Source of the DNA: DASSUW01 sp963835525
Lineage (GTDB): Bacteria; Actinomycetota; Thermoleophilia; Solirubrobacterales; Solirubrobacteraceae
NCBI GenBank assembly: GCA_963835525.1
Contig: CAWIFM010000008.1
Span: forward strand, 1 to 64,000
Direction of reading: 5' to 3'
Length of the DNA: 64,000 nt
A program made the position numbers and the translations under genes. Of the stretch, positions 52,231-62,210 are shown one piece after another; the first letter of the stretch is position 1, and every line of letters begins with the position of its first letter. Under the pieces are notes generated by a model. The model worked only from the letters and a program-made list of their open reading frames with translations. It ran no database searches and was not told where the DNA came from.

Positions 52231-54519
52231 ATGGCCACGGAGCCGCAGATCAAGACGGCGAAGCAACGGGTCCCGAACCCGTTCGATCTCCTGTACAGCG
52301 CGGCTCCGGTCGTCGTCGCGCGCTCGCAGAGCCTCCAGCCGCTGCAGGCCCTCTGCCACGAGAACGACGACGTCGTGCCGACGCTGATGACGATGCGCTA
52401 CCGGCTGCGGAGCGGGCCCGTGTTCGGCACGGTGCTCGCGACCTTCGCCGACGACGTGTGGGCGCTGCGCACGAACCGTCCCGATGACGCGCACGGCGAC
52501 GTTCTCCCGGTCTTCGAGCCGGACTCGATCTGGGACCGGTTCGTGGCTCAGATGGACCCGTCGGGGCCTGAGCACGGCCACGGCCGTCTGACCGCCGAAT
52601 GGGTGGGCATGTTCCTGTCGGCGGTCGGCAACGCGCTCCCGACCCATCAGCGCCTGCTGCTGCTCTGCGAGATCGAGGGCGACCCGGGAACCATGGCCGA
52701 CTGGGAACAGGCGATGGGCGCCATGCGTCTGCCGCGCAACGTCACGATCGTCGTCTCCGAGGCGCCGCGCGGCTGGGATGGCCCGGAGATCGACGCTCCG
52801 CAGGGCGCCTCCGGCCAGGAGGAGGTCTTCACGTTCCGCGAGGCGGCCCTGAGCGGCGACCAGGCGGCCGAGGTCGACCGCCTCGGAGTCGCGCCGCTGG
52901 CGGACGGCCTGGCACGCCTGATCATGCTGCCGCAGACCCGGCCGCTGACCGTCGGCGTCCAGGCGCCCTGGGGCTGGGGCAAGTCCTCGTTCGTCGCCTT
53001 CGTGCGTGAGGCGCTCGTTCGGCATGCGCCCAGCAACAGCGACCCGACTTACGATCTCGTCGAGCTCGAGGCGCTCGACGCCATCCTCGCCGGCGGCGTC
53101 GACGAGCACGAGACCGCCTCGGACGCCGACATCGCGGCGACGCGCCGCGCCCAGGCCGAGCGGCGCCGCGAGCTGCTCGCCGACCTCGAGCGCCGCGCGC
53201 ACACGGACGTCATCTGCGTGTCCTTCAACGCGTGGCGCTACGAAGGCTCCGAGCAGGTGTGGGCCGGCCTGGCGCGCGCGATCACGGCGGGGCTGGAGGG
53301 AACGCTGAGCCGGACCGGCAGGTGGCGTTCGCGATTGGCGTACACGATCTGGCGCCGCAAGCTGGACTTCTGGCTCGGCCTGGTGGTCCCCGGCCTGCTC
53401 GCCGTTCTGCTCGCCGTGCTGGCGTTCGCGCTCGGCGTCGCCGATGCGGGCGACGAGCTGGCCGGCTGGACGGGAGGCCTCGGGGGTGCGGTCGCGACGG
53501 TGGCCGCCGGGCTGCTGATCGCCTGGCGCTTCATGCGCGTCGTGCAGCCGGTCAGCGCCCAGGTCGCCGGCTACGTCACCGGGCCGGACTACGGCGCCCA
53601 CATGGGCTACCAGAACGAGGTCATCGACGACCTCAAGTTCCTGCATGGGCGCGTCGAGGGCGAGCCGCGGGTGGTGGTCGTCGTCGACGACCTCGACCGC
53701 TGCAGCGACGAGAGCATCATGGAGACGCTCCAGGCCATCAACCTCGTGCTCGGGGCGAGCGACTTCTTCGTGGTCCTGGCCATCGACACGGACATGATCC
53801 ATCGCGCCATCGCCCGCCAGCGCGGGCTGAGCGAGGACGACGAGGCCGCTGAGACCTTCGCGGAGAACTACCTCCGCAAGATCATCCAGTTGCCTGTCGT
53901 GCTGCCGGGCCGCTCGGCCGATCAGCGCTTCGGCTTCGTCAGCCAGCTCTTCAGCCCGAGCGCGCAACGCGACTACCAGCGCGAGGAAGAGGACGGCGAG
54001 CCGGACGCCGAGCCGCCGCCGCCGGCCGACGACGGGATGCCGGCGTTCTCCTTCGACCCCGCACTCGTCGTCCCGCCGCGCGTGCAGATCCTGCGCGAGG
54101 TGCAGGACACCAAGGAGGAGCTCGAGGCGCTCCATGCGTCACGCGACCTGCTGCACGACAACCCGCGCGAGCTCAAGCGCCTGGTCAACGTGCACCGGCT
54201 CGTGAAGATCCTGCTGCAGCGACCGGACGCGCCGCCGACGCCGGAGCAGCAGCGCAAGCTCGTCGCCTGGCTCGTGTTCTGCGCCGCCAGGGCGACCGAG
54301 GTCGACGAAGCCCTCGCGAAGGCGGCCGTGCAGCCCGACGACGAGTGCGTCGTCGAGGTCGGGGGCGAGTGCCTCTCGGCCCAGGATCTCGCGGCCGACG
54401 GCACGCTCGCGCGCGCCGCCCGGATCTCGCTGCTCGTGCGCGACCGGCCGGCGGCTACTCGCCGGCAGACCGCAGAGGAGTCCGGTCCAGCGGCTCCGCC
54501 AGCAGCATCTCCTTCGTGA
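52231..54519 (+). CDS. KAP-family P-loop NTPase
   Basis: 762 residues from ATG 52231. An N-terminal region of about 235 residues has no recognised domain (RLLLLCEIEGDP, NVTIVVSEAP suggest a Rossmann-like fold). Then come Walker A GVQAPWGWGKSSF (about 242-254), VSFNAWRYEGSEQVW, two membrane helices inserted in the NTPase domain (about 382-436), Walker B VVVVVDDLDRCSDES and NPRELKRLVNVHRLVKILL, the KAP hallmarks. KAP proteins are membrane-tethered, and some act in defence. The last 65 bases overlap the end of convergent nuoI, giving an Ala/Pro-rich tail. Confidence 0.85.
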   Translation: MATEPQIKTAKQRVPNPFDLLYSAAPVVVARSQSLQPLQALCHENDDVVPTLMTMRYRLRSGPVFGTVLATFADDVWALRTNRPDDAHGDVLPVFEPDSIWDRFVAQMDPSGPEHGHGRLTAEWVGMFLSAVGNALPTHQRLLLLCEIEGDPGTMADWEQAMGAMRLPRNVTIVVSEAPRGWDGPEIDAPQGASGQEEVFTFREAALSGDQAAEVDRLGVAPLADGLARLIMLPQTRPLTVGVQAPWGWGKSSFVAFVREALVRHAPSNSDPTYDLVELEALDAILAGGVDEHETASDADIAATRRAQAERRRELLADLERRAHTDVICVSFNAWRYEGSEQVWAGLARAITAGLEGTLSRTGRWRSRLAYTIWRRKLDFWLGLVVPGLLAVLLAVLAFALGVADAGDELAGWTGGLGGAVATVAAGLLIAWRFMRVVQPVSAQVAGYVTGPDYGAHMGYQNEVIDDLKFLHGRVEGEPRVVVVVDDLDRCSDESIMETLQAINLVLGASDFFVVLAIDTDMIHRAIARQRGLSEDDEAAETFAENYLRKIIQLPVVLPGRSADQRFGFVSQLFSPSAQRDYQREEEDGEPDAEPPPPADDGMPAFSFDPALVVPPRVQILREVQDTKEELEALHASRDLLHDNPRELKRLVNVHRLVKILLQRPDAPPTPEQQRKLVAWLVFCAARATEVDEALAKAAVQPDDECVVEVGGECLSAQDLAADGTLARAARISLLVRDRPAATRRQTAEESGPAAPPAASPS

Positions 54520-54982
54520 AGATGAGATCGCTGCGGTTGTAGTCCGACATCTCGTAGTCGTGGCCCATGGTGATCGCGTCGAACGGGCACGCGACCTCGC
54601 AGTAGCCGCAGAAGATGCAGCGCGAGAGGTTGATCTCGTAGACCGCGGCGTAGCGCTCGCCGGCGCTCACGCGGTTGTCGGGCGTGTTCTCGGCCGCGAC
54701 CACGCGGATGCAGTCGGCCGGGCAGGCGGCCGCGCACAGCGAGCAGCCGACGCACTTCTCCAGCCCCGTGTCCTCGAACCGGTGCAGCTTGTGGCGGCCG
54801 CGGAAGCGCGGGTAGACCGGCACCTTCTCCTCGGGGTACTGGATCGTCTTCGGCCCCTCGACCATGCGGGCGAAGGTCGTCTTCAGGCCGCGCAGCGTCT
54901 CGCCGAAGGCGCGGTAGGTGCTCCGCGCCGCGCCGGGCGCGGGGGAGCGGAGGACCTCGACCGTGTCGGGGTTGTACGGCAT
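54455..54982 (-). CDS. nuoI: NADH-quinone oxidoreductase subunit I
   Basis: 175 residues with two [4Fe-4S] motifs, CVGCSLCAAACPADCI and CIFCGYCEVACPFDAI, and a C-terminal tail NRSDLIFTKEMLLAEPLDR. It carries electrons from NuoG toward NuoB. ATG 54982 overlaps nuoH. It is the last gene of the A-I block, with no nuoJ following; instead the KAP gene converges on it. Confidence 0.95.
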   Translation of the reverse strand: MPYNPDTVEVLRSPAPGAARSTYRAFGETLRGLKTTFARMVEGPKTIQYPEEKVPVYPRFRGRHKLHRFEDTGLEKCVGCSLCAAACPADCIRVVAAENTPDNRVSAGERYAAVYEINLSRCIFCGYCEVACPFDAITMGHDYEMSDYNRSDLIFTKEMLLAEPLDRTPLRSAGE

Positions 54983-55998
54983 CAGGTGGTCACCACCAGG
55001 ATTGCGGTCACGAGCGCGTTCAGGGTCGCCAGCGGCAGGAACACCTTCCAGCCCAGGGACATGAGCTGGTCGTAGCGCAGCCGCGGCAGCGTGGCCCGCA
55101 CCCAGATGAAGAAGAAGACGAGGAACAGCGTCTTGCCGAGCACCACGATCGGGTCGACCCACGTCGGCGGGTCGACGAACGGGAGCTGCCAGCCGCCGAG
55201 GAAGAGCGTGGCGGTGATCGCCGAGACGACGATGATGTTCAGGTACTCGGCGGCGAAGTAGCCGGCGAAGCGGCCGCCGCCGTACTCCGTGTTGTAGCCG
55301 CCGACGAGCTCGGCGTCGGCCTCCGGCAGGTCGAACGGCGGCCGGTTGGTCTCCGCGAAGCCGGCGACGAGGAAGATGATGAAGCCGACGAACTGGGGCA
55401 CGATGTACCACAGCCCCGACTGCGCCTCGACGATCTCGGTCAGCGACAGCGAGCCGGCCATCATGATCACGCCGACCAGCGCCAGGCCCTGGGAGACCTC
55501 GTAGGAGATGAGCTGCGCGGCGCCGCGCATCGAGCCCAGGAACGAGTACTTGGAGCCCGACGCCCAGCCGCCGAGCATGACGCCGTAGAAGGCGATGGCG
55601 CCGAAGGCGAAGGCGAACAGGATGCCCACGGAGGGGTCGACGCCGTAGAGCCCGACGTCGGTCCCGAAGATGTCGACGACGTTCGAGAAGGGGATGATCG
55701 CGATCGTCGCGACGGCGGTCATCATCGAGATGGCGGGCGCGATCGCGAACAGCCAGCCGACCGAGGTGCGCGGCCGGAACTGCTGCTTGAAGATCAGCTT
55801 GCCGATGTCGGCCATCGGCTGCAGGATGCCGAGCCAGCCGACGCGGTTGGGGCCGTAGCGGTGCTGGAAGCGCCCGAGCAGCTTGCGCTCGGCGAGCAGC
55901 ACGACCGGCACGAGCTGGAAGACGACCGCGAAGATCAGCACGCCCTTGAGGAGCTGGACCCACCAGGCCTCGTAGAAGCCGACCTCGGCGAAGACCAT
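54982..55998 (-). CDS. nuoH: NADH-quinone oxidoreductase subunit H
   Basis: 338 residues, eight membrane helices with LLAERKLLGRFQHRYGPNRVG and AETNRPPFDLPEADAELVGGYNTEYGG, which line the quinone cavity. Overlaps its neighbours by one to a few bases. Confidence 0.96.
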   Translation of the reverse strand: MVFAEVGFYEAWWVQLLKGVLIFAVVFQLVPVVLLAERKLLGRFQHRYGPNRVGWLGILQPMADIGKLIFKQQFRPRTSVGWLFAIAPAISMMTAVATIAIIPFSNVVDIFGTDVGLYGVDPSVGILFAFAFGAIAFYGVMLGGWASGSKYSFLGSMRGAAQLISYEVSQGLALVGVIMMAGSLSLTEIVEAQSGLWYIVPQFVGFIIFLVAGFAETNRPPFDLPEADAELVGGYNTEYGGGRFAGYFAAEYLNIIVVSAITATLFLGGWQLPFVDPPTWVDPIVVLGKTLFLVFFFIWVRATLPRLRYDQLMSLGWKVFLPLATLNALVTAILVVTT

Positions 55999-58499
55999 CA
56001 GAGGTCCTCAGGCAGCGGCGGCAGCGGCAGCGGCGCGGACGGCGGCATCTCGGCCAGGCCTTCGACGGCGGGGGCGACCTGCGCGGGCACCGCCGACGGC
56101 TCGGGCTCGGCCGGCCCGCCCACGCGCTCGACCTGCACGAGCGCCTCGGTGAGCAGGTTCGCCGGGTCCTCGTGCGTGGCCTCGGCCATGAACACGGAGC
56201 CGGCCGGCACGGCGGCGCGCAGCTTCACCGTGCCGCGCAGGCGAGTGCCGTTGGAGCCGACCTGCACGCGGTCGCCCTCGCGCACGCCGAGCGCGGCGGC
56301 GTCCTCGGGCGACAGCTCGACGATCTGGCGCGGGATCGCGAACTGCAGGATCGGCGAGGCGTCGACCTCCTTGGCCGCCCACAGCGGGCGGTAGGTCCCG
56401 AGCCGCAGCCCGTCGCCCCGCACCGGCGGCTGGACGTCGACGGGGGCGGGCTCCCAGCCTTGCCAGTCGGTGACGCTCTCGGGCCAGCGGATCCCGCGGC
56501 CGCCGATCTCGTCGAGCGTGAGCCCGGCGTAGAACGGCACGGCCTCGAAGAGCTGCTTCGAGGCGGCGGCGCCGGTGACGACGCCCAGGTCGCCGAGGTC
56601 GGAGATGACCTGCCAGACCGGCCGCACGCCGCTGCCCGGCATCCCGGACCGGCCCTTGGGCCGGCCGATCGCCACGCGCAGGCGCTGCACGCGCCCGTCG
56701 AGGTTGGTGACCGTGCCCTCCTTCTCCGGATACGCCTCGCCGGGGAAGACCACGTCGGCGTGCTCGCGCACGGTCTCGGTCATCACGCTCTCGACCGCGA
56801 TCACGGTCTGCGCCGTGCCGAGCGCCCGCTCCCACAGCGCGCGGTCGGGGAAGAAGCGCACGGGGTCGGCGTAGTTGAGCCAGATCGTCGACAGCTCGCC
56901 GGAGGCCAGGCCCTCGGCGATCCCGCGGGCGTCGAGGCCCGGCTCGCCCAGCGTGGAGAAGCCGGGCCCGTGGCCGGGCGCGAAGCCGGCCTCGCGCAGG
57001 CCGCGCGCATTCGGCACCGACGGCACCTCGAGCAGGCCGGCGCCCTCGCGGCCATGCATCTCCAGCCGGTTCGCCAGGTTGAGCAGCGCCGTTGCGCCGT
57101 CGCCGGCCAGGGCCCGCTCGCCGAAGACGATCACCACGTCCCCGCCGGCGCGGCGCAGCCAGGCGGCCAGATCGTGCTCCGCCTCCGCCAGCCACGCTCC
57201 GGCGCCGCCCGGCGGGATCCGCTTGACGGAGACGGCGTGGGAGTCGAGCGCGGTCGGCCGCGCGCTCGCCACCATGAGCTTGACGTTGTGGCGGCGGATG
57301 CCCTTGCGGATGCGCAGGTCGAGCACCGGCGACTCGTCGATCGGGTCGCAGTCGACGAGCAGGACGGCGTGCGCGAACTCGAGGTCGGGGATCGAGGCCT
57401 GCAGGGCGGGGTCGGCCAGCGCGCGCGCCACGTCGAGCCCCAGCTCGCCCTGCGGGCGCGAGGCCAGGTGGCCCGAGCCGAGCTGCTCGCGGAACAGCCG
57501 CTGCAGCAGGAAGGCTTCCTCGTTGGTGGTCTCCCCGCCCGCCAGCGCCGCCGTCCGCGCGCCCGCCTTCTTCAGCGCGCCGCCCGCGGCGGCCAGCGCC
57601 TTCTCCCACGAGGCCGGCTGCAGCTCGGTGCCCTCGCGCACCAGCGGCTCGACGATCCGGTCGTCTGAGTGCACGTGCTGGTAGCCGAAGCGGCCGCGGT
57701 CGCACAGCCAGCCGTCGTCGACGCCCTCGTGGTCACGGCCGAGCACGCGCATCACGCGGTCGTCGCGCACGGTCAGCTCGACGTTGCAGTGGGCCGCGCA
57801 GCCGGTGCAGACCGTGCCGGCACCTTCGATATCCCAGGGGCGGGCGCGGAAGCGGTACGCGCGCGACGTGAGCGCGCCGACCGGGCAGAGCTCGATGATG
57901 TTGCCCGAGAACGGCGCCACGTACGGGTGGCCGTCGAAGGTGCCGACGTACGAGTGCGTGCCGCGCTCGAGCAGGATGAGCTGGTAGTCCTCGGACAGCT
58001 CCTGCGAGAAGCGCACGCAGCGGTAGCAGAGGATGCAGCGCTCGCGGTCGATCGCCACCAGCGGCGACAGCTCGAGCGGCTTCTTGAAGTGGCGCTTGGG
58101 CTCGATGAAGCGCGACGTGCCGGGGCCCCAGCCGTAGGTGATGTCCTGCAGCGGGCACTCGCCGCCCTTGTCGCAGACCGGGCAGTCGAGCGGGTGGTTG
58201 ATGAGCAGGAACTCGACCACCGCCCGCTGGGCCACGTGTACGCGGTCGGTCTGGGTGTGGACGACCATGCCGTCGCGCACCGGGGTCGAGCAGCCGGTCT
58301 GCAGCTTCGGGATCCCCTCGATCTCCACCAGGCACATGCGGCAGGCGCCGACCGGCTGGCCGAGCTTGGGCTCGTAGCAGAAGACGGGGATCTCGACGTC
58401 GGCGTACTTGGCGGCGTCGACGAGCATCGCGCCCTCGGGCGCCTGCACCTCGAGGCCGTCGATCGAGAACGTGATCCAGTTGACGGGCGGCCGCGGCAC
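55998..58499 (-). CDS. nuoG: NADH-quinone oxidoreductase subunit G
   Basis: 833 residues: N-terminal [2Fe-2S] (CYEPKLGQPVGACRMCLVEIEG), His/Cys cluster (CPVCDKGGECPLQDITYG), CILCYRCVRFSQEL, the molybdopterin-fold CTGCAAHCN cluster, and a long Mo-like domain. The C-terminal Pro/Glu-rich tail is an actinobacterial extension. GTG start at 58499 abuts the nuoF stop. Confidence 0.95.
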   Translation of the reverse strand: MPRPPVNWITFSIDGLEVQAPEGAMLVDAAKYADVEIPVFCYEPKLGQPVGACRMCLVEIEGIPKLQTGCSTPVRDGMVVHTQTDRVHVAQRAVVEFLLINHPLDCPVCDKGGECPLQDITYGWGPGTSRFIEPKRHFKKPLELSPLVAIDRERCILCYRCVRFSQELSEDYQLILLERGTHSYVGTFDGHPYVAPFSGNIIELCPVGALTSRAYRFRARPWDIEGAGTVCTGCAAHCNVELTVRDDRVMRVLGRDHEGVDDGWLCDRGRFGYQHVHSDDRIVEPLVREGTELQPASWEKALAAAGGALKKAGARTAALAGGETTNEEAFLLQRLFREQLGSGHLASRPQGELGLDVARALADPALQASIPDLEFAHAVLLVDCDPIDESPVLDLRIRKGIRRHNVKLMVASARPTALDSHAVSVKRIPPGGAGAWLAEAEHDLAAWLRRAGGDVVIVFGERALAGDGATALLNLANRLEMHGREGAGLLEVPSVPNARGLREAGFAPGHGPGFSTLGEPGLDARGIAEGLASGELSTIWLNYADPVRFFPDRALWERALGTAQTVIAVESVMTETVREHADVVFPGEAYPEKEGTVTNLDGRVQRLRVAIGRPKGRSGMPGSGVRPVWQVISDLGDLGVVTGAAASKQLFEAVPFYAGLTLDEIGGRGIRWPESVTDWQGWEPAPVDVQPPVRGDGLRLGTYRPLWAAKEVDASPILQFAIPRQIVELSPEDAAALGVREGDRVQVGSNGTRLRGTVKLRAAVPAGSVFMAEATHEDPANLLTEALVQVERVGGPAEPEPSAVPAQVAPAVEGLAEMPPSAPLPLPPLPEDL

Positions 58500-59828
58500 C
58501 TAGCCCACCGTCGCCATCGGGTAGGCGCCGCCCTGCTCGGAACGGTTGACCTGCGGGATGGCGGCCCCGAGCCCGTTGCGCTCGCGCGCCGCCTCGATGT
58601 GCGCCTCGAACTCGTCGCGGAAGAGCGCGATCATCGAGCCGATCGGCATCGCCATCGCATCGCCGAGCACGCATAGGCAGTTGCCGATGATCTGCTCCTG
58701 GACCGAGGCCATGATGTCGAGGTCCATCGGGGTCGCCTCGCCGTTCTGGATGCGCTCGAGCATCTTCACGGTCCAGTTCGTGCCCTCGCGGCACGGCGTG
58801 CACTTGCCGCACGACTCGTGGCGGTAGAAGTAGGCCGTCTTGTACGCCACGTCGACGATCGAGACCGAGTCGTCGACGACGATGATCGCGCCCGAGCCGA
58901 GCATCGAGCCGGCCTTGGCCAGCGAGTCGAAGTCGTACGGCAGGTCGAGGTGTTCGTCGGAGCCGGTGAGCACCGGCGCGCTCGAGCCGCCCGGGAACCA
59001 CGCCTTGACCGTGCGCCCCTCGGGCGGGCCGCCGGCGAGGCCGAAGATGATCTCGCGCGAGGGGACGCCGAGCTCGATCTCGTAGTTGCCGGGCCGCTGC
59101 ACACAGCCGCTGACCGAGACGACCTTGGTGCCGGTCGAGGTCTGGGTGCCGATCTCCGCGTACTTGGCGCCGCCCATCCGCAGGATGACCGGCACGTTCA
59201 TCAGCGTCTCGACGTTGTTGATCAGAGTCGGGCCCTGGTACAGGCCGCGCACGGCCGGGAACGGGGGCTTCAGGCGCGGGTTGCCGCGCCTGCCCTCCAG
59301 CGCGTCGAGCAGCGCGGTCTCCTCGCCGCAGATGTAGGCGCCGGCGCCGCGGTGCACGACGAGGTCGATCGTGTGCGTGGAGCCGAGGATGCTCTCGCCC
59401 AGGTAGCCCGCCTCGCGCGCCTCGGCGACCGCGGCGTCGAGCACGTCGGCCTGGTGCGAGTACTCGCCGCGGATGAAGATGAACGACTTGTTGGCGCCGA
59501 TCGCGTAAGCGCCGATGATCATGCCCTCGATGAGCAGATGCGGGTTCTTCTGCATCAGCTCGCGGTCCTTGAACGTGCCGGGCTCGGACTCGTCCGCGTT
59601 GCACACGAGGTACTTGTCCATCGCCCCCCGGGGGATGAAGGACATCTTCTTGCCCATGGCGAAGCCGGCCCCGCCGCGGCCGCGGACGCCCGAGTCGAGC
59701 ATCTCCTGCAGGACGTCCTGTGGGTCCATCTCCAGCGCCTTGCGCAGCATCTCGTAGCCGCCGCCCCGCGCGTAGCCGTCGAGGGTGGCCAGGCCGACGT
59801 CGTCGATGTTCTCGAACAGGAGGCTCAT
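58500..59828 (-). CDS. nuoF: NADH-quinone oxidoreductase subunit F
   Basis: 442 residues: RGRGGAGFAMGKKMSF (FMN/NADH binding), NADESEPGTFKDRELM, GAGAYICGEETALLDALEG and ESCGKCTPCREG with a later Cys for the N3 [4Fe-4S] cluster. It is the NADH-oxidising subunit. Confidence 0.96.
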   Translation of the reverse strand: MSLLFENIDDVGLATLDGYARGGGYEMLRKALEMDPQDVLQEMLDSGVRGRGGAGFAMGKKMSFIPRGAMDKYLVCNADESEPGTFKDRELMQKNPHLLIEGMIIGAYAIGANKSFIFIRGEYSHQADVLDAAVAEAREAGYLGESILGSTHTIDLVVHRGAGAYICGEETALLDALEGRRGNPRLKPPFPAVRGLYQGPTLINNVETLMNVPVILRMGGAKYAEIGTQTSTGTKVVSVSGCVQRPGNYEIELGVPSREIIFGLAGGPPEGRTVKAWFPGGSSAPVLTGSDEHLDLPYDFDSLAKAGSMLGSGAIIVVDDSVSIVDVAYKTAYFYRHESCGKCTPCREGTNWTVKMLERIQNGEATPMDLDIMASVQEQIIGNCLCVLGDAMAMPIGSMIALFRDEFEAHIEAARERNGLGAAIPQVNRSEQGGAYPMATVG

Positions 59829-60442
59829 GAGTTCCAGTACGTCTCCGCCTTGGGGCGCTTTCTGAGCTGCTTGTCCGGCAGGACCTCGCGGTCAGCCTTG
59901 ACGTCGTCCACGATCCGCGCGCAGTCGGCCTCGTCGAGCGGGCCGACGTACTCGCCGTCGACCGAGGCCATCGGCGCGATGTCGCACGCGCCCAGGCACT
60001 CGAACCTGGTCACGTTGAAGTCGGGGTCGTCGCCCGCCGCGCTCAGCATCGCGTCGTAGATGGCGTCGGCGCCGCGCAGCGAGCACGAGATGTTCGTGCA
60101 CACGTAGACGTCGTGGCGCCCCTTCGGCGTGGTGGAGAACATGTCGTAGAACGTCGCCACCGCGGTCAGGTACGCGGGCGTCAGCCGCATCACGCACGCC
60201 GCCTGCTCGACCGCCGTCGGCGAGCACCAGCCGTGCTCGCGCTGCACGATGTGCAGCGCCGGGATGGCCGCCGAGCGGATGTCCGGGTACTTGGCCATCT
60301 GCGCGGCGATCGCCGCCCGGACGTGCTCGGGCACCGGAGTCGTGGCGGGATCGGGGACGACCGACGGGTCCTTCGACAGATCGGCGGCCTCGTCCCAGCC
60401 CGGGACGCGCGAGCCGTGTGCGAAGCGCTTGACCTCGGTCAC
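59825..60442 (-). CDS. nuoE: NADH-quinone oxidoreductase subunit E
   Basis: 205 residues from GTG 60442. The [2Fe-2S] ligands are in CTNISCSLRGAD and ECLGACDIAPM; HGWCSPTAVEQ and ATFYDMFSTTPKGRHDV are family-typical. A basic C-terminal tail (KQLRKRPKAETYW) is present. The longer frame into nuoD is a shadow. Confidence 0.94.
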   Translation of the reverse strand: MTEVKRFAHGSRVPGWDEAADLSKDPSVVPDPATTPVPEHVRAAIAAQMAKYPDIRSAAIPALHIVQREHGWCSPTAVEQAACVMRLTPAYLTAVATFYDMFSTTPKGRHDVYVCTNISCSLRGADAIYDAMLSAAGDDPDFNVTRFECLGACDIAPMASVDGEYVGPLDEADCARIVDDVKADREVLPDKQLRKRPKAETYWNS

Positions 60443-61701
60443 TAGCGGTCGATGCCTCCCAGCACCGGATCGAGCATGGCCAGCGTCGCGATCAGGTCGG
60501 CGATGTAGAGGTCCTGCACCATCGGCCGCGTCGCCTGCAGGTTCACGAACGAGGGATCGCGCATGTGCACGCGCGCGGGCTTGGAAGAGCCGTCGCTGCG
60601 GATGAAGAGGCCGTACTCGCCGCGCGGGCCCTCGATCGGGTAGTAGACCTCGCCCGGCGGCACCCGGAAGCCCTCGGTGACGAGCTTGAAGTGGTGGATC
60701 AGCGCCTCCATCGAGGTCGCCAGCTCGTGCCGCGGGGGCAGGACGTACTTGCGGTCGTCCGAGATGTAGTCGCCCTCGGGCAGGCCGTCGAGCGCCTGCA
60801 GGATGATCTTCACCGACTCCTTGACCTCGGCCAGGCGGACGACGAGGCGGTCGTAGTTGTCGCCCATCGTGCCGACCGGGATCTTGAAGTCGAAGTCGTC
60901 GTAGCTGCAGTAGGGCTCGGCCTTGCGCAGGTCCCACGGGTTGCCGGCGGCGCGCAGCAGCGGGCCGGTGACGCCGAGGCCCAGCAGCGTCTCCTCGTCG
61001 CAGGTGGCCACGCCGCGCAGCCGCTGCAGCACGATCTCGTTCTTGCCCAGCAGGTCGAGGAACTGGTCGACGCGCTTCGGCATGTCGGCGCAGAACTCGC
61101 GCACCTTGGCGTCGAAGCCCGTGGGGATGTCCTCCATCACGCCGCCGACCTGGATGTAGCGCGTGTGCATGCGCTGGCCGGACGACATCTCGAACAGGTC
61201 GAGGACCGTCTCGCGGTCGCGGAAGCAGTACCAGAACATCGAGATCGCGCCGAGGTCGAGCGCGCTGGTGCCCAGCCACACCATGTGGGACATGATCCGG
61301 TTGAGCTCCATGTGGATGACGCGCAGGTACTGGCCGCGCGGCGGCACTTCGAGCTCGAGCAGCGTCTCGACGGCGCCGCAGAAGGCCATCGCGTTGAAGT
61401 AGTACGCGAGGTAGTCCATCCGCTCGATGACGGGGATGCCCTTCCAGTACGCCTTGTCCTCGGCGGTCTTCTCGATGCCGGTGTGGACGTAGCCGATGAT
61501 CGGCTTGATGTCGCGCACCACCTCGCCCTCGAGCGTGGTCAGCAGGCGCAGCACGCCGTGCGTCGCCGGGTGGTGCGGACCGATGTTGAGGGTCAGCAGC
61601 TCCTGCTCGGAGCCGTGGGCGATGTGGTCGAGCTCGTGCGACGCCTCCATCTCCCGGTACGGGATCTGCGGCGCACTGGGCCGGGTCTCGATGTCGCTCA
61701 C
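60442..61701 (-). CDS. nuoD: NADH-quinone oxidoreductase subunit D
   Basis: 419 residues from GTG 61701: NIGPHHPATHGVLRLL, the YVHTGIEKTAE loop, and GPRGEYGLFIRSDGSSKPARVHMRDPSF. It forms the quinone site with NuoB and is the distant relative of the hydrogenase large subunit. It shares one base with the nuoE start and overlaps nuoC by four. Confidence 0.95.
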   Translation of the reverse strand: MSDIETRPSAPQIPYREMEASHELDHIAHGSEQELLTLNIGPHHPATHGVLRLLTTLEGEVVRDIKPIIGYVHTGIEKTAEDKAYWKGIPVIERMDYLAYYFNAMAFCGAVETLLELEVPPRGQYLRVIHMELNRIMSHMVWLGTSALDLGAISMFWYCFRDRETVLDLFEMSSGQRMHTRYIQVGGVMEDIPTGFDAKVREFCADMPKRVDQFLDLLGKNEIVLQRLRGVATCDEETLLGLGVTGPLLRAAGNPWDLRKAEPYCSYDDFDFKIPVGTMGDNYDRLVVRLAEVKESVKIILQALDGLPEGDYISDDRKYVLPPRHELATSMEALIHHFKLVTEGFRVPPGEVYYPIEGPRGEYGLFIRSDGSSKPARVHMRDPSFVNLQATRPMVQDLYIADLIATLAMLDPVLGGIDR

Positions 61702-62210
61702 TGCGTGTACCTCGGGTAGCGCGGCTCGTTGTGCGTGAAGAGCACCGGCTCGCCACCGATCGGGAAGTCGCGCCGCTGCGGGTGGCCTTCGTAGTCCTCG
61801 GGCATGAGGATCCTGCGCAGGTCCGGGTGGCCGTCGAAGATGACGCCGAACATGTCGTAGACCTCGCGCTCCTGGTGGTCGGCGGTCGGCCACTCGTTGG
61901 TGACCGAGGGCACGTTGGGCGCGTCGAGCGGCACGCGCAGGCGGACCGTGATGCGGTCGACCTCGGTCATGTCGAGCAGCTCGTACTGGACGCCGAGGCG
62001 CGGCTCCTCGGGGTAGTAGTCGACCCCGTGGACGCTGGCCAGGAAGCCGAAGCCGCGCTCGCGCAGGAGCTCCAGCGTCTCACGCACGCGCGCGGGCGCG
62101 ACGTCGATGGCGGCCTTGTTGCGGAAGAAGAGCGTGCCCAGCACGGCGTCGTCGCCGTGCGCTCCGCGCAGGTCCTGGGCGATCAGCTCGAGGCCGGTGG
62201 CGTCAGGCAC
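61698..62210 (-). CDS. nuoC: NADH-quinone oxidoreductase subunit C
   Basis: 170 residues with the C-terminal signature ERE-x-YDMFGVIFDGHPDLRRILMPEDYEGHP, which marks the 30-kDa subunit. Separate from nuoD, not fused. Overlaps nuoB by eight bases. Confidence 0.94.
   Translation of the reverse strand: MPDATGLELIAQDLRGAHGDDAVLGTLFFRNKAAIDVAPARVRETLELLRERGFGFLASVHGVDYYPEEPRLGVQYELLDMTEVDRITVRLRVPLDAPNVPSVTNEWPTADHQEREVYDMFGVIFDGHPDLRRILMPEDYEGHPQRRDFPIGGEPVLFTHNEPRYPRYTQ

Noticed and set aside
23189..54519. Integrated phage or integrative element carrying the hydrogenase island
   Set aside because: No integrase, transposase, attachment repeats or tRNA gene was seen at the edges; a rearrangement is possible but the mechanism is not visible.
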